From: Palleniella muris
Lineage (GTDB): Bacteria; Bacteroidota; Bacteroidia; Bacteroidales; Bacteroidaceae
DNA: 64,000 nucleotides
Direction: 5' to 3'
NCBI RefSeq assembly: GCF_004792655.1
Contig: NZ_SRZC01000001.1
Location: forward strand, 62,001-126,000
Part shown: positions 42,153 to 50,172 of the stretch, one piece after another
Numbering within the stretch: the first letter of the stretch is position 1
How the letters are laid out: every line of letters begins with the position of its first letter
Made by a program: the position numbers and the translations under genes
Notes under the pieces: model-generated
Told to the model about the DNA's origin: nothing
Seen by the model: the letters and a program-made list of their open reading frames with translations, nothing else
Databases searched by the model: none

Positions 42153-43598
42153 TTATTCTTCCGCCTCGGTTATCTTCCTGAAGAAGTCAATGAATCCGCG
42201 CTTTATCTTGCCGGAGGTGGAATTTCTCTTGCGTTCCTCTTCTTCGGCAGCCTTCTTTGCAGCCTCTTCCTCAGCCCTCTTGCGCTCCTCCTCTTCGGCT
42301 CTTCTGCGCGCTTCCTCGGCAGCCGCCTCGCGTTCCCTTGCTCCCTGGATTTGTCCCGGTTTCATCTCGCTGGTCGTGCGTGTGCCGGAAGTTTCGGCAT
42401 TGGTGTCGTTATCCGAGGTAAAGAGGGTGTTAATCTCGCTCAGTGGTCTGCCGGAAGAGATGCCGTCAGCCTTCACAAGGAGTGCGAGTGCTGTGCATAT
42501 TGTGGCATTTTCCTCAATGTTGACATTCTTGGCAGTGTTGACACTGACATTGATTTCCTTTGCTATGCGTATCTTGTCGATGTTGGAGTATTTGCGGAAC
42601 GCCAGTTCTATGTTCTTCAGGTTGCATCCTCCGCCGGTGAGGACTATGCCACCGACAAGTTTGTCGGCGTATTCCGAAGGAATCTGCGCTATGGCGTTCT
42701 TTATGATTTCCTCGGCACGCGCCTCCACAATAGGGATGAATTCACGCTGAGGGACTGACCTCAGAGGGTCGATACTGAGTTTCATCTCAGGGTCTACATC
42801 CGAGGAGTTTGTCAGTGCGGAAGCGTATTTCAGTTTCATGTTCTCAGCGTCCATCTCATCGACATGGAAGGACATGATGTCCTTTGTTATGTTCCATCCG
42901 CCCATAGGTACGGTGACGATATGGCGGAGTATGTTCCTGTAGTACACGGATACTGTCGTTGTCATAGCCCCAAGGTCGACAAGGATGCATCCGGTGCGCT
43001 TCTCTGACTCCGTCAGGATGCAGTCAGCGAGGGCTATAGGGGCAAAATAGTAGCTTGTTGCCGGCATCTTCTCCTGCTCGAAGCATTTTGAGAGGTTGCG
43101 GTCAAAGGTGTCGCGCCATACGATGTTGAGGAAGTTCCCCTCTATGCGGTTGCACTCTATGCCGACAGGGTCAAGCTGGAACTGCGAGTCGACTTTATAC
43201 TCCTGTGGCACGACATCGAGGATTGTCTTGCCCTGATAGTGTGTGGCGCGGTTGCCGTCCATCATGTGGTCGATGATGAAATTGTTGACAACGGTTGCCT
43301 CATCAAGGTCCCTTACGATGGTGTTGACCACGCTACGTATTCCCTGTCCTCCTATGCCGACATGCACACGGATGATTTCTGTCTGCAGCTGGTCCTGCAG
43401 GCGGCGTATTATGTTGCGTATGCTTTGGTTTGTTTTCTCTATATTATAGACGGTTCCTTTGCGTATACAGGAGGGTGCTGTCTCAGAAGCGACGGCGAGA
43501 ACGGAGATGCTTCCGTCCATCTTCTTCTGTCCGGCTATGCCGATAATCTTTGAAGAGCCGAGTTCTATGGCTACATAAAATTCTTTTGTTGCTGGCAT
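42153..43598 (-). CDS. ftsA: Cell division protein FtsA with long charged C-terminal linker
   Basis: FtsA is the actin-like membrane tether of FtsZ. The 481-residue protein begins with the ATP-binding-fold segment VAIELGSSKIIGIAGQ, has the SHS2-type 1C region (about 80-165), the phosphate-2 motif GCILVDLGAMTTTVSVY and the adenosine motif GGIVLTGGGCNLKN. After about residue 390 comes an unusual 75-residue stretch of Glu, Ala, Arg and Lys repeats (coiled coil). The protein ends in GKIKRGFIDFFRKITEAEE, an amphipathic membrane-targeting helix. The linker makes it about 60 residues longer than E. coli FtsA. Flanked by ftsQ and ftsZ. Confidence 0.96.
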   Translation of the reverse strand: MPATKEFYVAIELGSSKIIGIAGQKKMDGSISVLAVASETAPSCIRKGTVYNIEKTNQSIRNIIRRLQDQLQTEIIRVHVGIGGQGIRSVVNTIVRDLDEATVVNNFIIDHMMDGNRATHYQGKTILDVVPQEYKVDSQFQLDPVGIECNRIEGNFLNIVWRDTFDRNLSKCFEQEKMPATSYYFAPIALADCILTESEKRTGCILVDLGAMTTTVSVYYRNILRHIVTVPMGGWNITKDIMSFHVDEMDAENMKLKYASALTNSSDVDPEMKLSIDPLRSVPQREFIPIVEARAEEIIKNAIAQIPSEYADKLVGGIVLTGGGCNLKNIELAFRKYSNIDKIRIAKEINVSVNTAKNVNIEENATICTALALLVKADGISSGRPLSEINTLFTSDNDTNAETSGTRTTSEMKPGQIQGAREREAAAEEARRRAEEEERKRAEEEAAKKAAEEEERKRNSTSGKIKRGFIDFFRKITEAEE

Positions 43599-43630
43599 AA
43601 TGTGTATTTTTTTAGGAGTATTTTCAGTTG

Positions 43631-44530
43631 TTAATTATTCTGTTTCTTGTTTTGTTCTTGCTTCTTCTCTTGTCCATCCAAGATTCCTGCCGCCATGTCG
43701 TGAATGCTTCCGGGCTTCTGTTCCGGTGGTGTGGCAATCTGGATTTTGGTTTGCTGCGGATGTTTCTTGCAGATAATCTGGTTACGGAACTGCACATCGA
43801 TGGTTTCATACTTGTTCCATCCTGTCTCTTTCAATCCATAGATGTAGAACTTTTCGAGACGGTCGAGCTTCTCATTGGTGTATGCCGTGACCTCATCTAT
43901 CCTCTTTTGCTGTGTTGTTGCTTCAGGCAGATAGCCGAGAAAGATGATATGGTCACCTACACGTGGCACAATTTCTATGCCAAAGTCTTGCCTGACATTG
44001 ATTTGTTCAACCTGGTTGCGCCAGAAATCGCTCTTCATTATCGTGTTGGCAAGTGCCGAGATGTACTGTCTTGCGAACTGTTTTGAGACATTGCCCGTGA
44101 CGATTATGAGGTCGGAGGTGTACTTTGAGTTTGGCATTATTCCTCCATTCTCGTCGATATAGTAGTCATCACCGTTCCGGCTTTTGATGCGCACGAGCGG
44201 CGAACGTTGGGTGACATAGATGAGGACATGGCCGTCAGTGGTCTTGCAGCATTCGGCAGTGTTTACAAACGGTGAGTTCCGCAACACACTTTCTATCTTG
44301 CGTGGCGAGATTTTGTCAAGGTCTTGCTCAAGAGGATATATCCCTTTCTTCGTGAGAATTGCCTTTATCTCGTTGGCATCAAGGAAGCCGTAGGTCGACT
44401 CGTCAGTGATATTGATGTTCACCTTTGTGCATTTCTTCACCAGTTCCTTAGGACTGTTGAAGGCAGTGACGGCAAGCAGCAGATAGACCGCAAGGACTAT
44501 GTCAATCAATATGATGATATACTTTTTCAA
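43631..44530 (-). CDS. ftsQ: Cell division protein FtsQ
   Basis: This is a 299-residue bitopic membrane protein: one N-terminal helix (IIILIDIVLAVYLLLAVTAF, residues 5-24), then a POTRA-like domain (CTKVNINITDESTYGFLDANEIKAIL in pieces, about 35-100) and a beta domain, with a Gln/Lys-rich tail. Sequence identity to proteobacterial FtsQ is expected to be low; the call rests on the fold pattern and on its position between murC and ftsA. FtsQ bridges FtsL/FtsI and early division proteins in the periplasm. The cysteine pair in EMCCK-like NTAECCKTTDG is unusual for an exported domain. Confidence 0.88.
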   Translation of the reverse strand: MKKYIIILIDIVLAVYLLLAVTAFNSPKELVKKCTKVNINITDESTYGFLDANEIKAILTKKGIYPLEQDLDKISPRKIESVLRNSPFVNTAECCKTTDGHVLIYVTQRSPLVRIKSRNGDDYYIDENGGIMPNSKYTSDLIIVTGNVSKQFARQYISALANTIMKSDFWRNQVEQINVRQDFGIEIVPRVGDHIIFLGYLPEATTQQKRIDEVTAYTNEKLDRLEKFYIYGLKETGWNKYETIDVQFRNQIICKKHPQQTKIQIATPPEQKPGSIHDMAAGILDGQEKKQEQNKKQNN

Positions 44531-44604
44531 TTATCTGTCCTATTGTTTTAAAGTATGTTGTTATAATGGTTATGATACTTCCTTATATGTTGCGCCGAAG
44601 GCTA

Positions 44605-45966
44605 CTATTTTGCCTGTATTATCTCAGCTATCTTGCCGCAATAGTTGTCAAGGTCGCCCGCACCAAGTATGATAAGGACATCGAAATCGCGAGATTTCAC
44701 GAAGTCAAGCACATCGGCCTTTGCGATAATCTGCTTCTCCACGCCTTCCGCAAGGTTGTCATAGATGAGCCGGGAGGTAACGCCCTCTATCGGCAACTCA
44801 CGCGCCGGATAGATTTCGGTGAGCACAACTTCATCGAGAATGCTAAGCGCGTCGGCGAATTCCTTGTAGAAATCGCGTGTGCGGGTGTAGAGATGCGGCT
44901 GGAATATGGCAGTAATCTTGCGCTCCTTGTACAGTTCGCGCATGGAGCGTGCCGACTGCAGAATCTCCTTCGGGTGGTGGGCATAGTCGGAGAGGAACAC
45001 ATGGCGTGCGTCCTTTATCTTGAAATCGAAGCGGCGGTCGACACCTCCGTAGGTCTCCATGCCGTGGCGCAACTCCTCTGCCGTGCATCCGTTGAGCTGT
45101 GCCATCGCCATGGCGCAGATGCCGTTCTCGATGTTTATCGGTATAGGCTGTCCAAGATTGATGTCGCGGACGTCCTCTATCGGGGAGATGAAGTCAAAGA
45201 CTATCTCACCGTTTGCTATGCGGATGTTCTCCGCATGGAAGTCTCCTTCTTCCTTGGAATATTCATATACGCGCACTCCCGGCTGTGGTTCAGCCTTCAT
45301 TGCCAGGCCTTTGCGGAGGATAATGGCACCGCCCGGCCGGACAAGGGTGCTGTAATGGCGGAAGGATTCGAGGTAAGCCTCTTCCGTCCCGTAGATGTCA
45401 AGGTGGTCAGGGTCAGTGGATGTGATGACGGTCATCCACGGACGGAGCCAATGGAAAGAGCGGTCGAACTCGTCAGCTTCTATCACCACAAACCCGGATT
45501 TATCGGAAAGGATGTTGTTTGTGCCGTAATTCTTGGATATTCCGCCAAGGAAAGCGTTGCAATCGACATGGGATTGGTGCATGATGTGTGCGCACATGGT
45601 CGATGTGGTGGTCTTTCCGTGAGTGCCGGCGAAGCACAACCCCTTCTTGTCTCGTGTCAGCATGCCGAGAATTTGGGCACGCTTCATCACTTGGAAACCG
45701 TTCTTTTGGAAATAGCACAGCTCTGTATGGTCAGCCGGAATGGCAGGAGTATAGCAGACAACGCAGTTCTCCTTGTCCTTGAACTCCGGTGCAACGGAGT
45801 CTATATTGTCTTCATAATGTATGTCGATGCCCTCCTTGATGAGAATTTCGGTAAGGGTGGACGGAGTCTTGTCATACCCTCCGACCTTGTATCCGTTATT
45901 GTTGAAATAGCGTTCGAGGGCGGACATGCCGATGCCTCCTGCGCCGATAAAGTATATTGCCTTCAT
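44605..45966 (-). CDS. murC: UDP-N-acetylmuramate-L-alanine ligase
   Basis: MurC adds L-alanine to UDP-MurNAc. The 453-residue protein has FIGAGGIGMSALERYF at the N-terminus (UDP-binding domain), the ATP loop AGTHGKTTTSTMCAH near residue 115, the carbamylated-Lys region DEFDRSFHWL and the C-terminal YAHHPKEI and FQPHLYTRT motifs. Normal length. It sits between murG and ftsQ, 29 bases after murG. The opposite strand carries a long spurious open frame across this gene because of its base composition. Confidence 0.96.
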   Translation of the reverse strand: MKAIYFIGAGGIGMSALERYFNNNGYKVGGYDKTPSTLTEILIKEGIDIHYEDNIDSVAPEFKDKENCVVCYTPAIPADHTELCYFQKNGFQVMKRAQILGMLTRDKKGLCFAGTHGKTTTSTMCAHIMHQSHVDCNAFLGGISKNYGTNNILSDKSGFVVIEADEFDRSFHWLRPWMTVITSTDPDHLDIYGTEEAYLESFRHYSTLVRPGGAIILRKGLAMKAEPQPGVRVYEYSKEEGDFHAENIRIANGEIVFDFISPIEDVRDINLGQPIPINIENGICAMAMAQLNGCTAEELRHGMETYGGVDRRFDFKIKDARHVFLSDYAHHPKEILQSARSMRELYKERKITAIFQPHLYTRTRDFYKEFADALSILDEVVLTEIYPARELPIEGVTSRLIYDNLAEGVEKQIIAKADVLDFVKSRDFDVLIILGAGDLDNYCGKIAEIIQAK

Positions 45967-45995
45967 TCTTGTATTGCCTTTCTTGTTTTAATGCC

Positions 45996-47096
45996 TTATT
46001 TCTTCTCTGCCTGTTCGATGACGATTTTGGCTATCACCTCCGCCGAATCACGGAAAGCGAGCTTCGCTGCCTCACGCTCAAGCGCGCTGATGCGCTCAGG
46101 ACTGTTGACGAGTGCTATCGTTTCCCTGACAAGTTCCCGGCGTGCGTCCTTGTCAGCACAGAACACTGCCGCCTGCTTGTCGGACAATGCGCAGGCGTTC
46201 TTTGTCTGGTGGTCTTCCGCAACGTTAGGGGAAGGGACGAGGACAGCAGCCTTTCCAAGAAGGCAAAGCTCTGAAATGCTTGACGCTCCGGCACGTGAGA
46301 TGACGACATCCGCGGCACGGTACGCCATTGCCATGTCAGAAATGAACGCCTGAGGGTGGACAAGCCGGGTGCCGGAAGCCTCCGCCTTCTGCCTGCACTC
46401 CTCTGCATAGAACTTTCCTGTCTGCCAAAGCACCTGTATGCCGGCATTCTCGAACTCGCCGATGCCCTGTGCTATGCTGTCGTTTATTGTCCTTGCACCC
46501 AACGAACCGCCAATGACGAGAACAGTAGGACGGTCGGGCTCAAGTCCGAAAGCCTTGCGCGCTTCCTCGCGTGACGCCTTGCACTCGAGCAGAGCCTGAC
46601 GGACAGGGTTGCCGGTGAGGACGATGCGCTCCTTCGGGAAGAAGCGTTCCATGCCTTGGTAGGCAACACATATCTTGACAGCCTTCTTTGCCAGGGACTT
46701 GTTTGTCACTCCTGCATAGGAGTTCTGTTCCTGGACGATGCAGGGGATTCCCATGGAATGTGCGGCGTTGAGTGTCGGGCTGCTAGCATATCCGCCCACA
46801 CCGACCACTGCCTGCGGGTTGAACTCGCGGATGACCTTCTTCACTTGTGAGCGGCTTTTGAGGAAGTCGAGCATCACACCGACATTCCTCGGACTCCAGA
46901 GTGGGCGTATAAGTCCGCGCACGGGCAGACCGACAATCTTGTAGCCTGCCTGCGGCACGCGCTCCATCTCCATGCGTCCGTTTGCGCCGACGAATAATAT
47001 TTCTGTATCAGGGCGCAGCGCCTTGATTGCGTTTGCTATCGATACGGCAGGGAAGATATGGCCTCCGGTGCCTCCACCACTTACTATGATTCTCAT
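45996..47096 (-). CDS. murG: UDP-GlcNAc:lipid I N-acetylglucosaminyltransferase
   Basis: MurG makes lipid II from lipid I at the cytoplasmic face of the membrane. The 366-residue GT-B protein begins IIVSGGGTGGHIFPAVSIA (G-loop 1), has YASSPTLNAAHSMGIPCIVQEQNSY in parts (QEQN motif), GGSLGARTIND (G-loop 3), and the UDP-GlcNAc site SRAGASSISELCLLGKAAVLVPSP in parts with AEDHQTKNA. Lies between ftsW and murC; its start is preceded by a 10-bp-period array. Confidence 0.96.
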   Translation of the reverse strand: MRIIVSGGGTGGHIFPAVSIANAIKALRPDTEILFVGANGRMEMERVPQAGYKIVGLPVRGLIRPLWSPRNVGVMLDFLKSRSQVKKVIREFNPQAVVGVGGYASSPTLNAAHSMGIPCIVQEQNSYAGVTNKSLAKKAVKICVAYQGMERFFPKERIVLTGNPVRQALLECKASREEARKAFGLEPDRPTVLVIGGSLGARTINDSIAQGIGEFENAGIQVLWQTGKFYAEECRQKAEASGTRLVHPQAFISDMAMAYRAADVVISRAGASSISELCLLGKAAVLVPSPNVAEDHQTKNACALSDKQAAVFCADKDARRELVRETIALVNSPERISALEREAAKLAFRDSAEVIAKIVIEQAEKK

Positions 47097-47129
47097 GGGT
47101 TGTTTGGGTTATTTTTTTGTTTTTTTTAT

Positions 47130-47184
47130 CATGATGCAGCATGATGTAACATGATGCAACATGATATAACATTATGCATCGTGA
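47130..47184. repeat. 10-bp-period TCATGA array (c)
   Basis: CATGA at 47130, 47140, 47150 and 47160, with decayed units at 47170 (CATTA) and 47180 (CGTGA); exact 10-base register. It fills the ftsW-murG gap and would be present in the division-cluster mRNA. Confidence 0.88.
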
Positions 47185-47198
47185 TGCCGTTCTGTTTC

Positions 47199-48464
47199 TC
47201 ACACGTGCGCCTTCTCTGCCGGCAGGCGTTTCTTTGCCGACCTGGAGATAGAGAGGAGCATGCCGATGTACACGCAGTTGATGATTGTCGACGTTCCTCC
47301 CTTGCTTACGAGCGGCAGGGGCTGTCCCGTGACAGGCGCAAGTCCCACGGCGACAAGCATGTTGAACATCGCCTGGATGACAAGGAGCATGCCGATGCCC
47401 ATGGCAAGATACGCTGGGAAGGTGTTGGCGCAGTTGCGTGCGATATGTCCGGCGCGCCAGAATATTATCACATACAGGCTGGCAATGATTGCCGCTCCCC
47501 ACAGTCCGAGTTCCTCGATGATGATTGCGAAGATGAAATCCGAGAACGCCTGCGAGATGAAATCACGCTCCTCGGAGTTGCCCGGACCACAACCGACACC
47601 CTGGCTCTTTACGATGGCGATGTTGGCGTGTGCCACCTGCGCATCCTTGTCAAGGTCATACTCGTTCGGGGCGATGTCGCCACTTGACGTGAACTTCTCT
47701 ATACGTGACTTCCATGTGTCAAAACGGTGGAGCAGACCGCCGGATTTTTCCGCATTATCCTCCTGCTGTCCTCGCTGCGAACCTTCTGCATACTCCACAT
47801 GCTCCGTGTTTGCCGGCTTCGCGTCAGATGATGATTTGCCGAACGCCATGATGCTGGAGACAGCTATGACGCCACCGATGATGACCACTCCGAGCAGTTT
47901 TCCGAGCTGGGAAAGCGGCACACGGGCAACAAACATCATGAAGAACACCACTGCGGAGATGAGCACTGCGGTGGAGAAATTCTCAAAGAATATGGGCAGC
48001 ACAATGAATGCGCTTGTGCCGAGAACCCACCAAAAGGCTTGCTTGTCGGCACCCTTCTCGGTCTGCATGGCACTGAGAATCTGCGCAACGGCGAGCACCA
48101 ATGCGCCTTTCGCTATCTCGGAAGGCTGGAACTGTATGCCGGCGATGCCCATCCAACGGCTTGCTCCGTTGGTGCTTTCTCCGAAAAACAGCACCAGAAG
48201 GAGCATGAACACGGAGACGATGAGCAGCGGGAAGGTGACAATCTTGAAATATTTGCACGGCACATTGAGCACACAGAGCATGGCGCCGATGCCCATCAGT
48301 ATGAAGAACGTGTGCTTCATGACAGGAAACCAGTAGCTTCCGCCCTTGTATATAAGGAACGACGAGGCGGAGAACACCTCAATGATGCTCACCAGACAGA
48401 GGATGAAGAATATCATCCAGATGACCTTGTCTCCCTTGAAGAGATTCTCTAATTTCTTGTTCAC
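47199..48464 (-). CDS. ftsW: SEDS-family peptidoglycan glycosyltransferase FtsW
   Basis: FtsW polymerises septal lipid II together with its cognate PBP (FtsI). The 421-residue protein has about ten helices, with the SEDS motifs GASRWMGIAGIQFQPSEIAKG (catalytic Asp-region loop variant), KSQGVGCGPGNSEERDFISQAFSDFIFAIIIEELG in parts and the late PVTGQPLPLVSKGGTS. The large periplasmic loop (residues 215-275) is longer and more polar than in E. coli. Lies between murD and murG. Confidence 0.94.
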   Translation of the reverse strand: MNKKLENLFKGDKVIWMIFFILCLVSIIEVFSASSFLIYKGGSYWFPVMKHTFFILMGIGAMLCVLNVPCKYFKIVTFPLLIVSVFMLLLVLFFGESTNGASRWMGIAGIQFQPSEIAKGALVLAVAQILSAMQTEKGADKQAFWWVLGTSAFIVLPIFFENFSTAVLISAVVFFMMFVARVPLSQLGKLLGVVIIGGVIAVSSIMAFGKSSSDAKPANTEHVEYAEGSQRGQQEDNAEKSGGLLHRFDTWKSRIEKFTSSGDIAPNEYDLDKDAQVAHANIAIVKSQGVGCGPGNSEERDFISQAFSDFIFAIIIEELGLWGAAIIASLYVIIFWRAGHIARNCANTFPAYLAMGIGMLLVIQAMFNMLVAVGLAPVTGQPLPLVSKGGTSTIINCVYIGMLLSISRSAKKRLPAEKAHV

Positions 48465-48503
48465 TTTACCTTATATTAATCTATGGTGTACAGATGCGGT
48501 TCC

Positions 48504-48584
48504 AAAGCGTTACCTTTGACAGTGCACAGTGTAACCTTTCACCATGTAAAAGGTTACCTTTCGCATAGTCAAGCGTAACCTTTT
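48504..48584. repeat. 22-bp-period array 5 (four units)
   Basis: Units begin at 48504, 48526, 48548 and 48570, exactly 22 bases apart: AAAGCGTTACCTTT, ACAGTGTAACCTTT, AAAAGGTTACCTTT and CAAGCGTAACCTTTT. It lies in the murD-ftsW gap of 194 bases, inside the division cluster. Confidence 0.88.
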
Positions 48585-48658
48585 GTTTAACACTTTATAA
48601 ACACCTGAAAGACAATGTTTTACAAATAACACCTATGCATACCACTCTTCATTATGAA

Positions 48659-50005
48659 TCATGGCATGGCACGGACAATAGTCTTGAACTGCTCGCCACG
48701 GTCTTCCATGTTCTTGAAGAGGTCGAACGATGCGCAGCATGGCGAGAGCAGGACGCAGTCGCCCGGTTGTGCAAGGCTCCGGCATGCCTCGACACAATCC
48801 TTCATGGAATGAGTGTCGGCAACCGGCAGCCCGAGACTGTCGAAACTGCCGTGGAGCTTGGCGTTGTCCGCTCCGAGACAGACCACGGCGCGGCACTTTT
48901 CCTTCACTATGCCGGTGATTGCGGAGTAGTCATTGCCCTTGTCCTTTCCGCCGACAATGAGCACAGTAGGCTTGTCCATGGCTTTCAGAGCGACATGGCA
49001 GGCATCGACATTCGTTGCCTTTGAGTCGTTGACATAGAGCACTCCACCCTTCTCCGCGACACGCTCGAGACGGTGCTCCACGCCCGGGAAATCCTTCAGA
49101 CACTCACGCACGAGAGCCTCATCGGCACCTGCGCTGCGCGTAGCGAGATAGGCGGCAAGAGCATTGCGCTTGTTGTGTTGCCCCATCTGTGAGAACTCAA
49201 GCCCCATATCCTCAAAGTCCGTGTCGACGAAAGCGTATTGTGACGGCATTCCGTCGTTCGCCGGACGGCTTGAAGGCGTAGGCTGCGGAGCGTAGCCGAG
49301 CATGCGTTTGCGCAGTTCCTCGGAGATGTGCTCATCCTCTTTCCAATAGATGAAGATGTCGTTCTCCGTCTGGTTCTGTATGATTCGCATCTTAGAATCT
49401 GTATAGTTCTGCATCGGTGTCGCGCCATTCTTAAGGCAATCGAAGTCGTAGCGGTCAAGATGGTCGGGCGTGATGTTCATGAGCACAGCGATGTCGGCAC
49501 GGAAATCGAACATGTTATCCAACTGGAAAGAGCTGATTTCAAGGACATACCAGTCGTGGTCTTCCGTCGCCACCTGAAGAGCGTAGGAGCGTCCGATGTT
49601 TCCGGCGAGACCTACATCCACGCCGGACTTCTTCATTATGTAATATATGAGTGACGTTGTGGTTGTCTTTCCGTTGGACCCTGTTATGCAGATTGTCTTT
49701 CCTTTGCTGTACCGCTGTGCGAACTCCAGTTCGGCAAGGATAGGTGTCCCCTGCTCTATCAGCTGCCTTACGAGCGGTGCTGTGTCAGGGATGCCCGGGC
49801 TTTTCACCACCTCATCGGCATCGAGGATGCGCTCTGCGGTGTGCTTTCCTTCCTCCCACTCTATGTTGTTGGCGTCAAGCAACGCCTTGTATTTGTCCAG
49901 AATGGTGCCCATATCGGACACAAACACATCGTAGCCCTGCTTCTTTGCGAGGATTGCTGTGCCTGCTCCGGACTCTCCGGCACCGAGTATTGCTATCTTT
50001 CCCAT
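48659..50005 (-). CDS. murD: UDP-N-acetylmuramoylalanine-D-glutamate ligase
   Basis: MurD adds D-glutamate, the product of MurI, to UDP-MurNAc-Ala. The 448-residue protein has the N-terminal IAILGAGESGAGTAILAKK, the ATP loop ITGSNGKTTTTSL near residue 110, ISSFQLDNM, and the C-terminal YVNDSKATNVDACHVALKAM and LLSPCCASFDLFKNMEDRG in parts. An insertion around residues 225-250 (RKRMLGYAPQPTPSSRP) is typical of Bacteroidetes. Gaps on both sides contain repeat arrays. Confidence 0.96.
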   Translation of the reverse strand: MGKIAILGAGESGAGTAILAKKQGYDVFVSDMGTILDKYKALLDANNIEWEEGKHTAERILDADEVVKSPGIPDTAPLVRQLIEQGTPILAELEFAQRYSKGKTICITGSNGKTTTTSLIYYIMKKSGVDVGLAGNIGRSYALQVATEDHDWYVLEISSFQLDNMFDFRADIAVLMNITPDHLDRYDFDCLKNGATPMQNYTDSKMRIIQNQTENDIFIYWKEDEHISEELRKRMLGYAPQPTPSSRPANDGMPSQYAFVDTDFEDMGLEFSQMGQHNKRNALAAYLATRSAGADEALVRECLKDFPGVEHRLERVAEKGGVLYVNDSKATNVDACHVALKAMDKPTVLIVGGKDKGNDYSAITGIVKEKCRAVVCLGADNAKLHGSFDSLGLPVADTHSMKDCVEACRSLAQPGDCVLLSPCCASFDLFKNMEDRGEQFKTIVRAMP

Positions 50006-50025
50006 CGTCGTCTGTTTTTTGTTTG

Positions 50026-50166
50026 GGTTATGGGTTGCGGGTTATTGGTTGAATCTTTATGATTAATAATGGTGCATCATGTTTTCTCATGGTGCATCGT
50101 GTCATATCATGTTACATCATTCTGCATCATGAAAAACCAACAACCTCCAACCCATAACCTACAACC
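50026..50166. repeat. Composite array: 7-bp GGTT arm, 10-bp TCATG core, inverted 7-bp AACC arm
   Basis: Left arm: GGTT at 50026, 50033, 50040 and 50047 (7-base register). Core: CATG or variants at 50078, 50088, 50098, 50108, 50118 and 50128, with a decayed unit at 50068 (10-base register). Right arm: AACC at 50135, 50142, 50149, 50156 and 50163 (7-base register). The arms are inverted relative to each other and could pair, holding out the core. It fills the whole mraY-murD gap. Confidence 0.9.
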
Positions 50167-50172
50167 TTCCGG

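Noticed and set aside
44566..46353. Open frame of 595 codons on the plus strand
   Set aside because: It lies opposite murC and the start of murG, both fully supported by motifs, and its translation has no domain pattern. It is a product of base composition.
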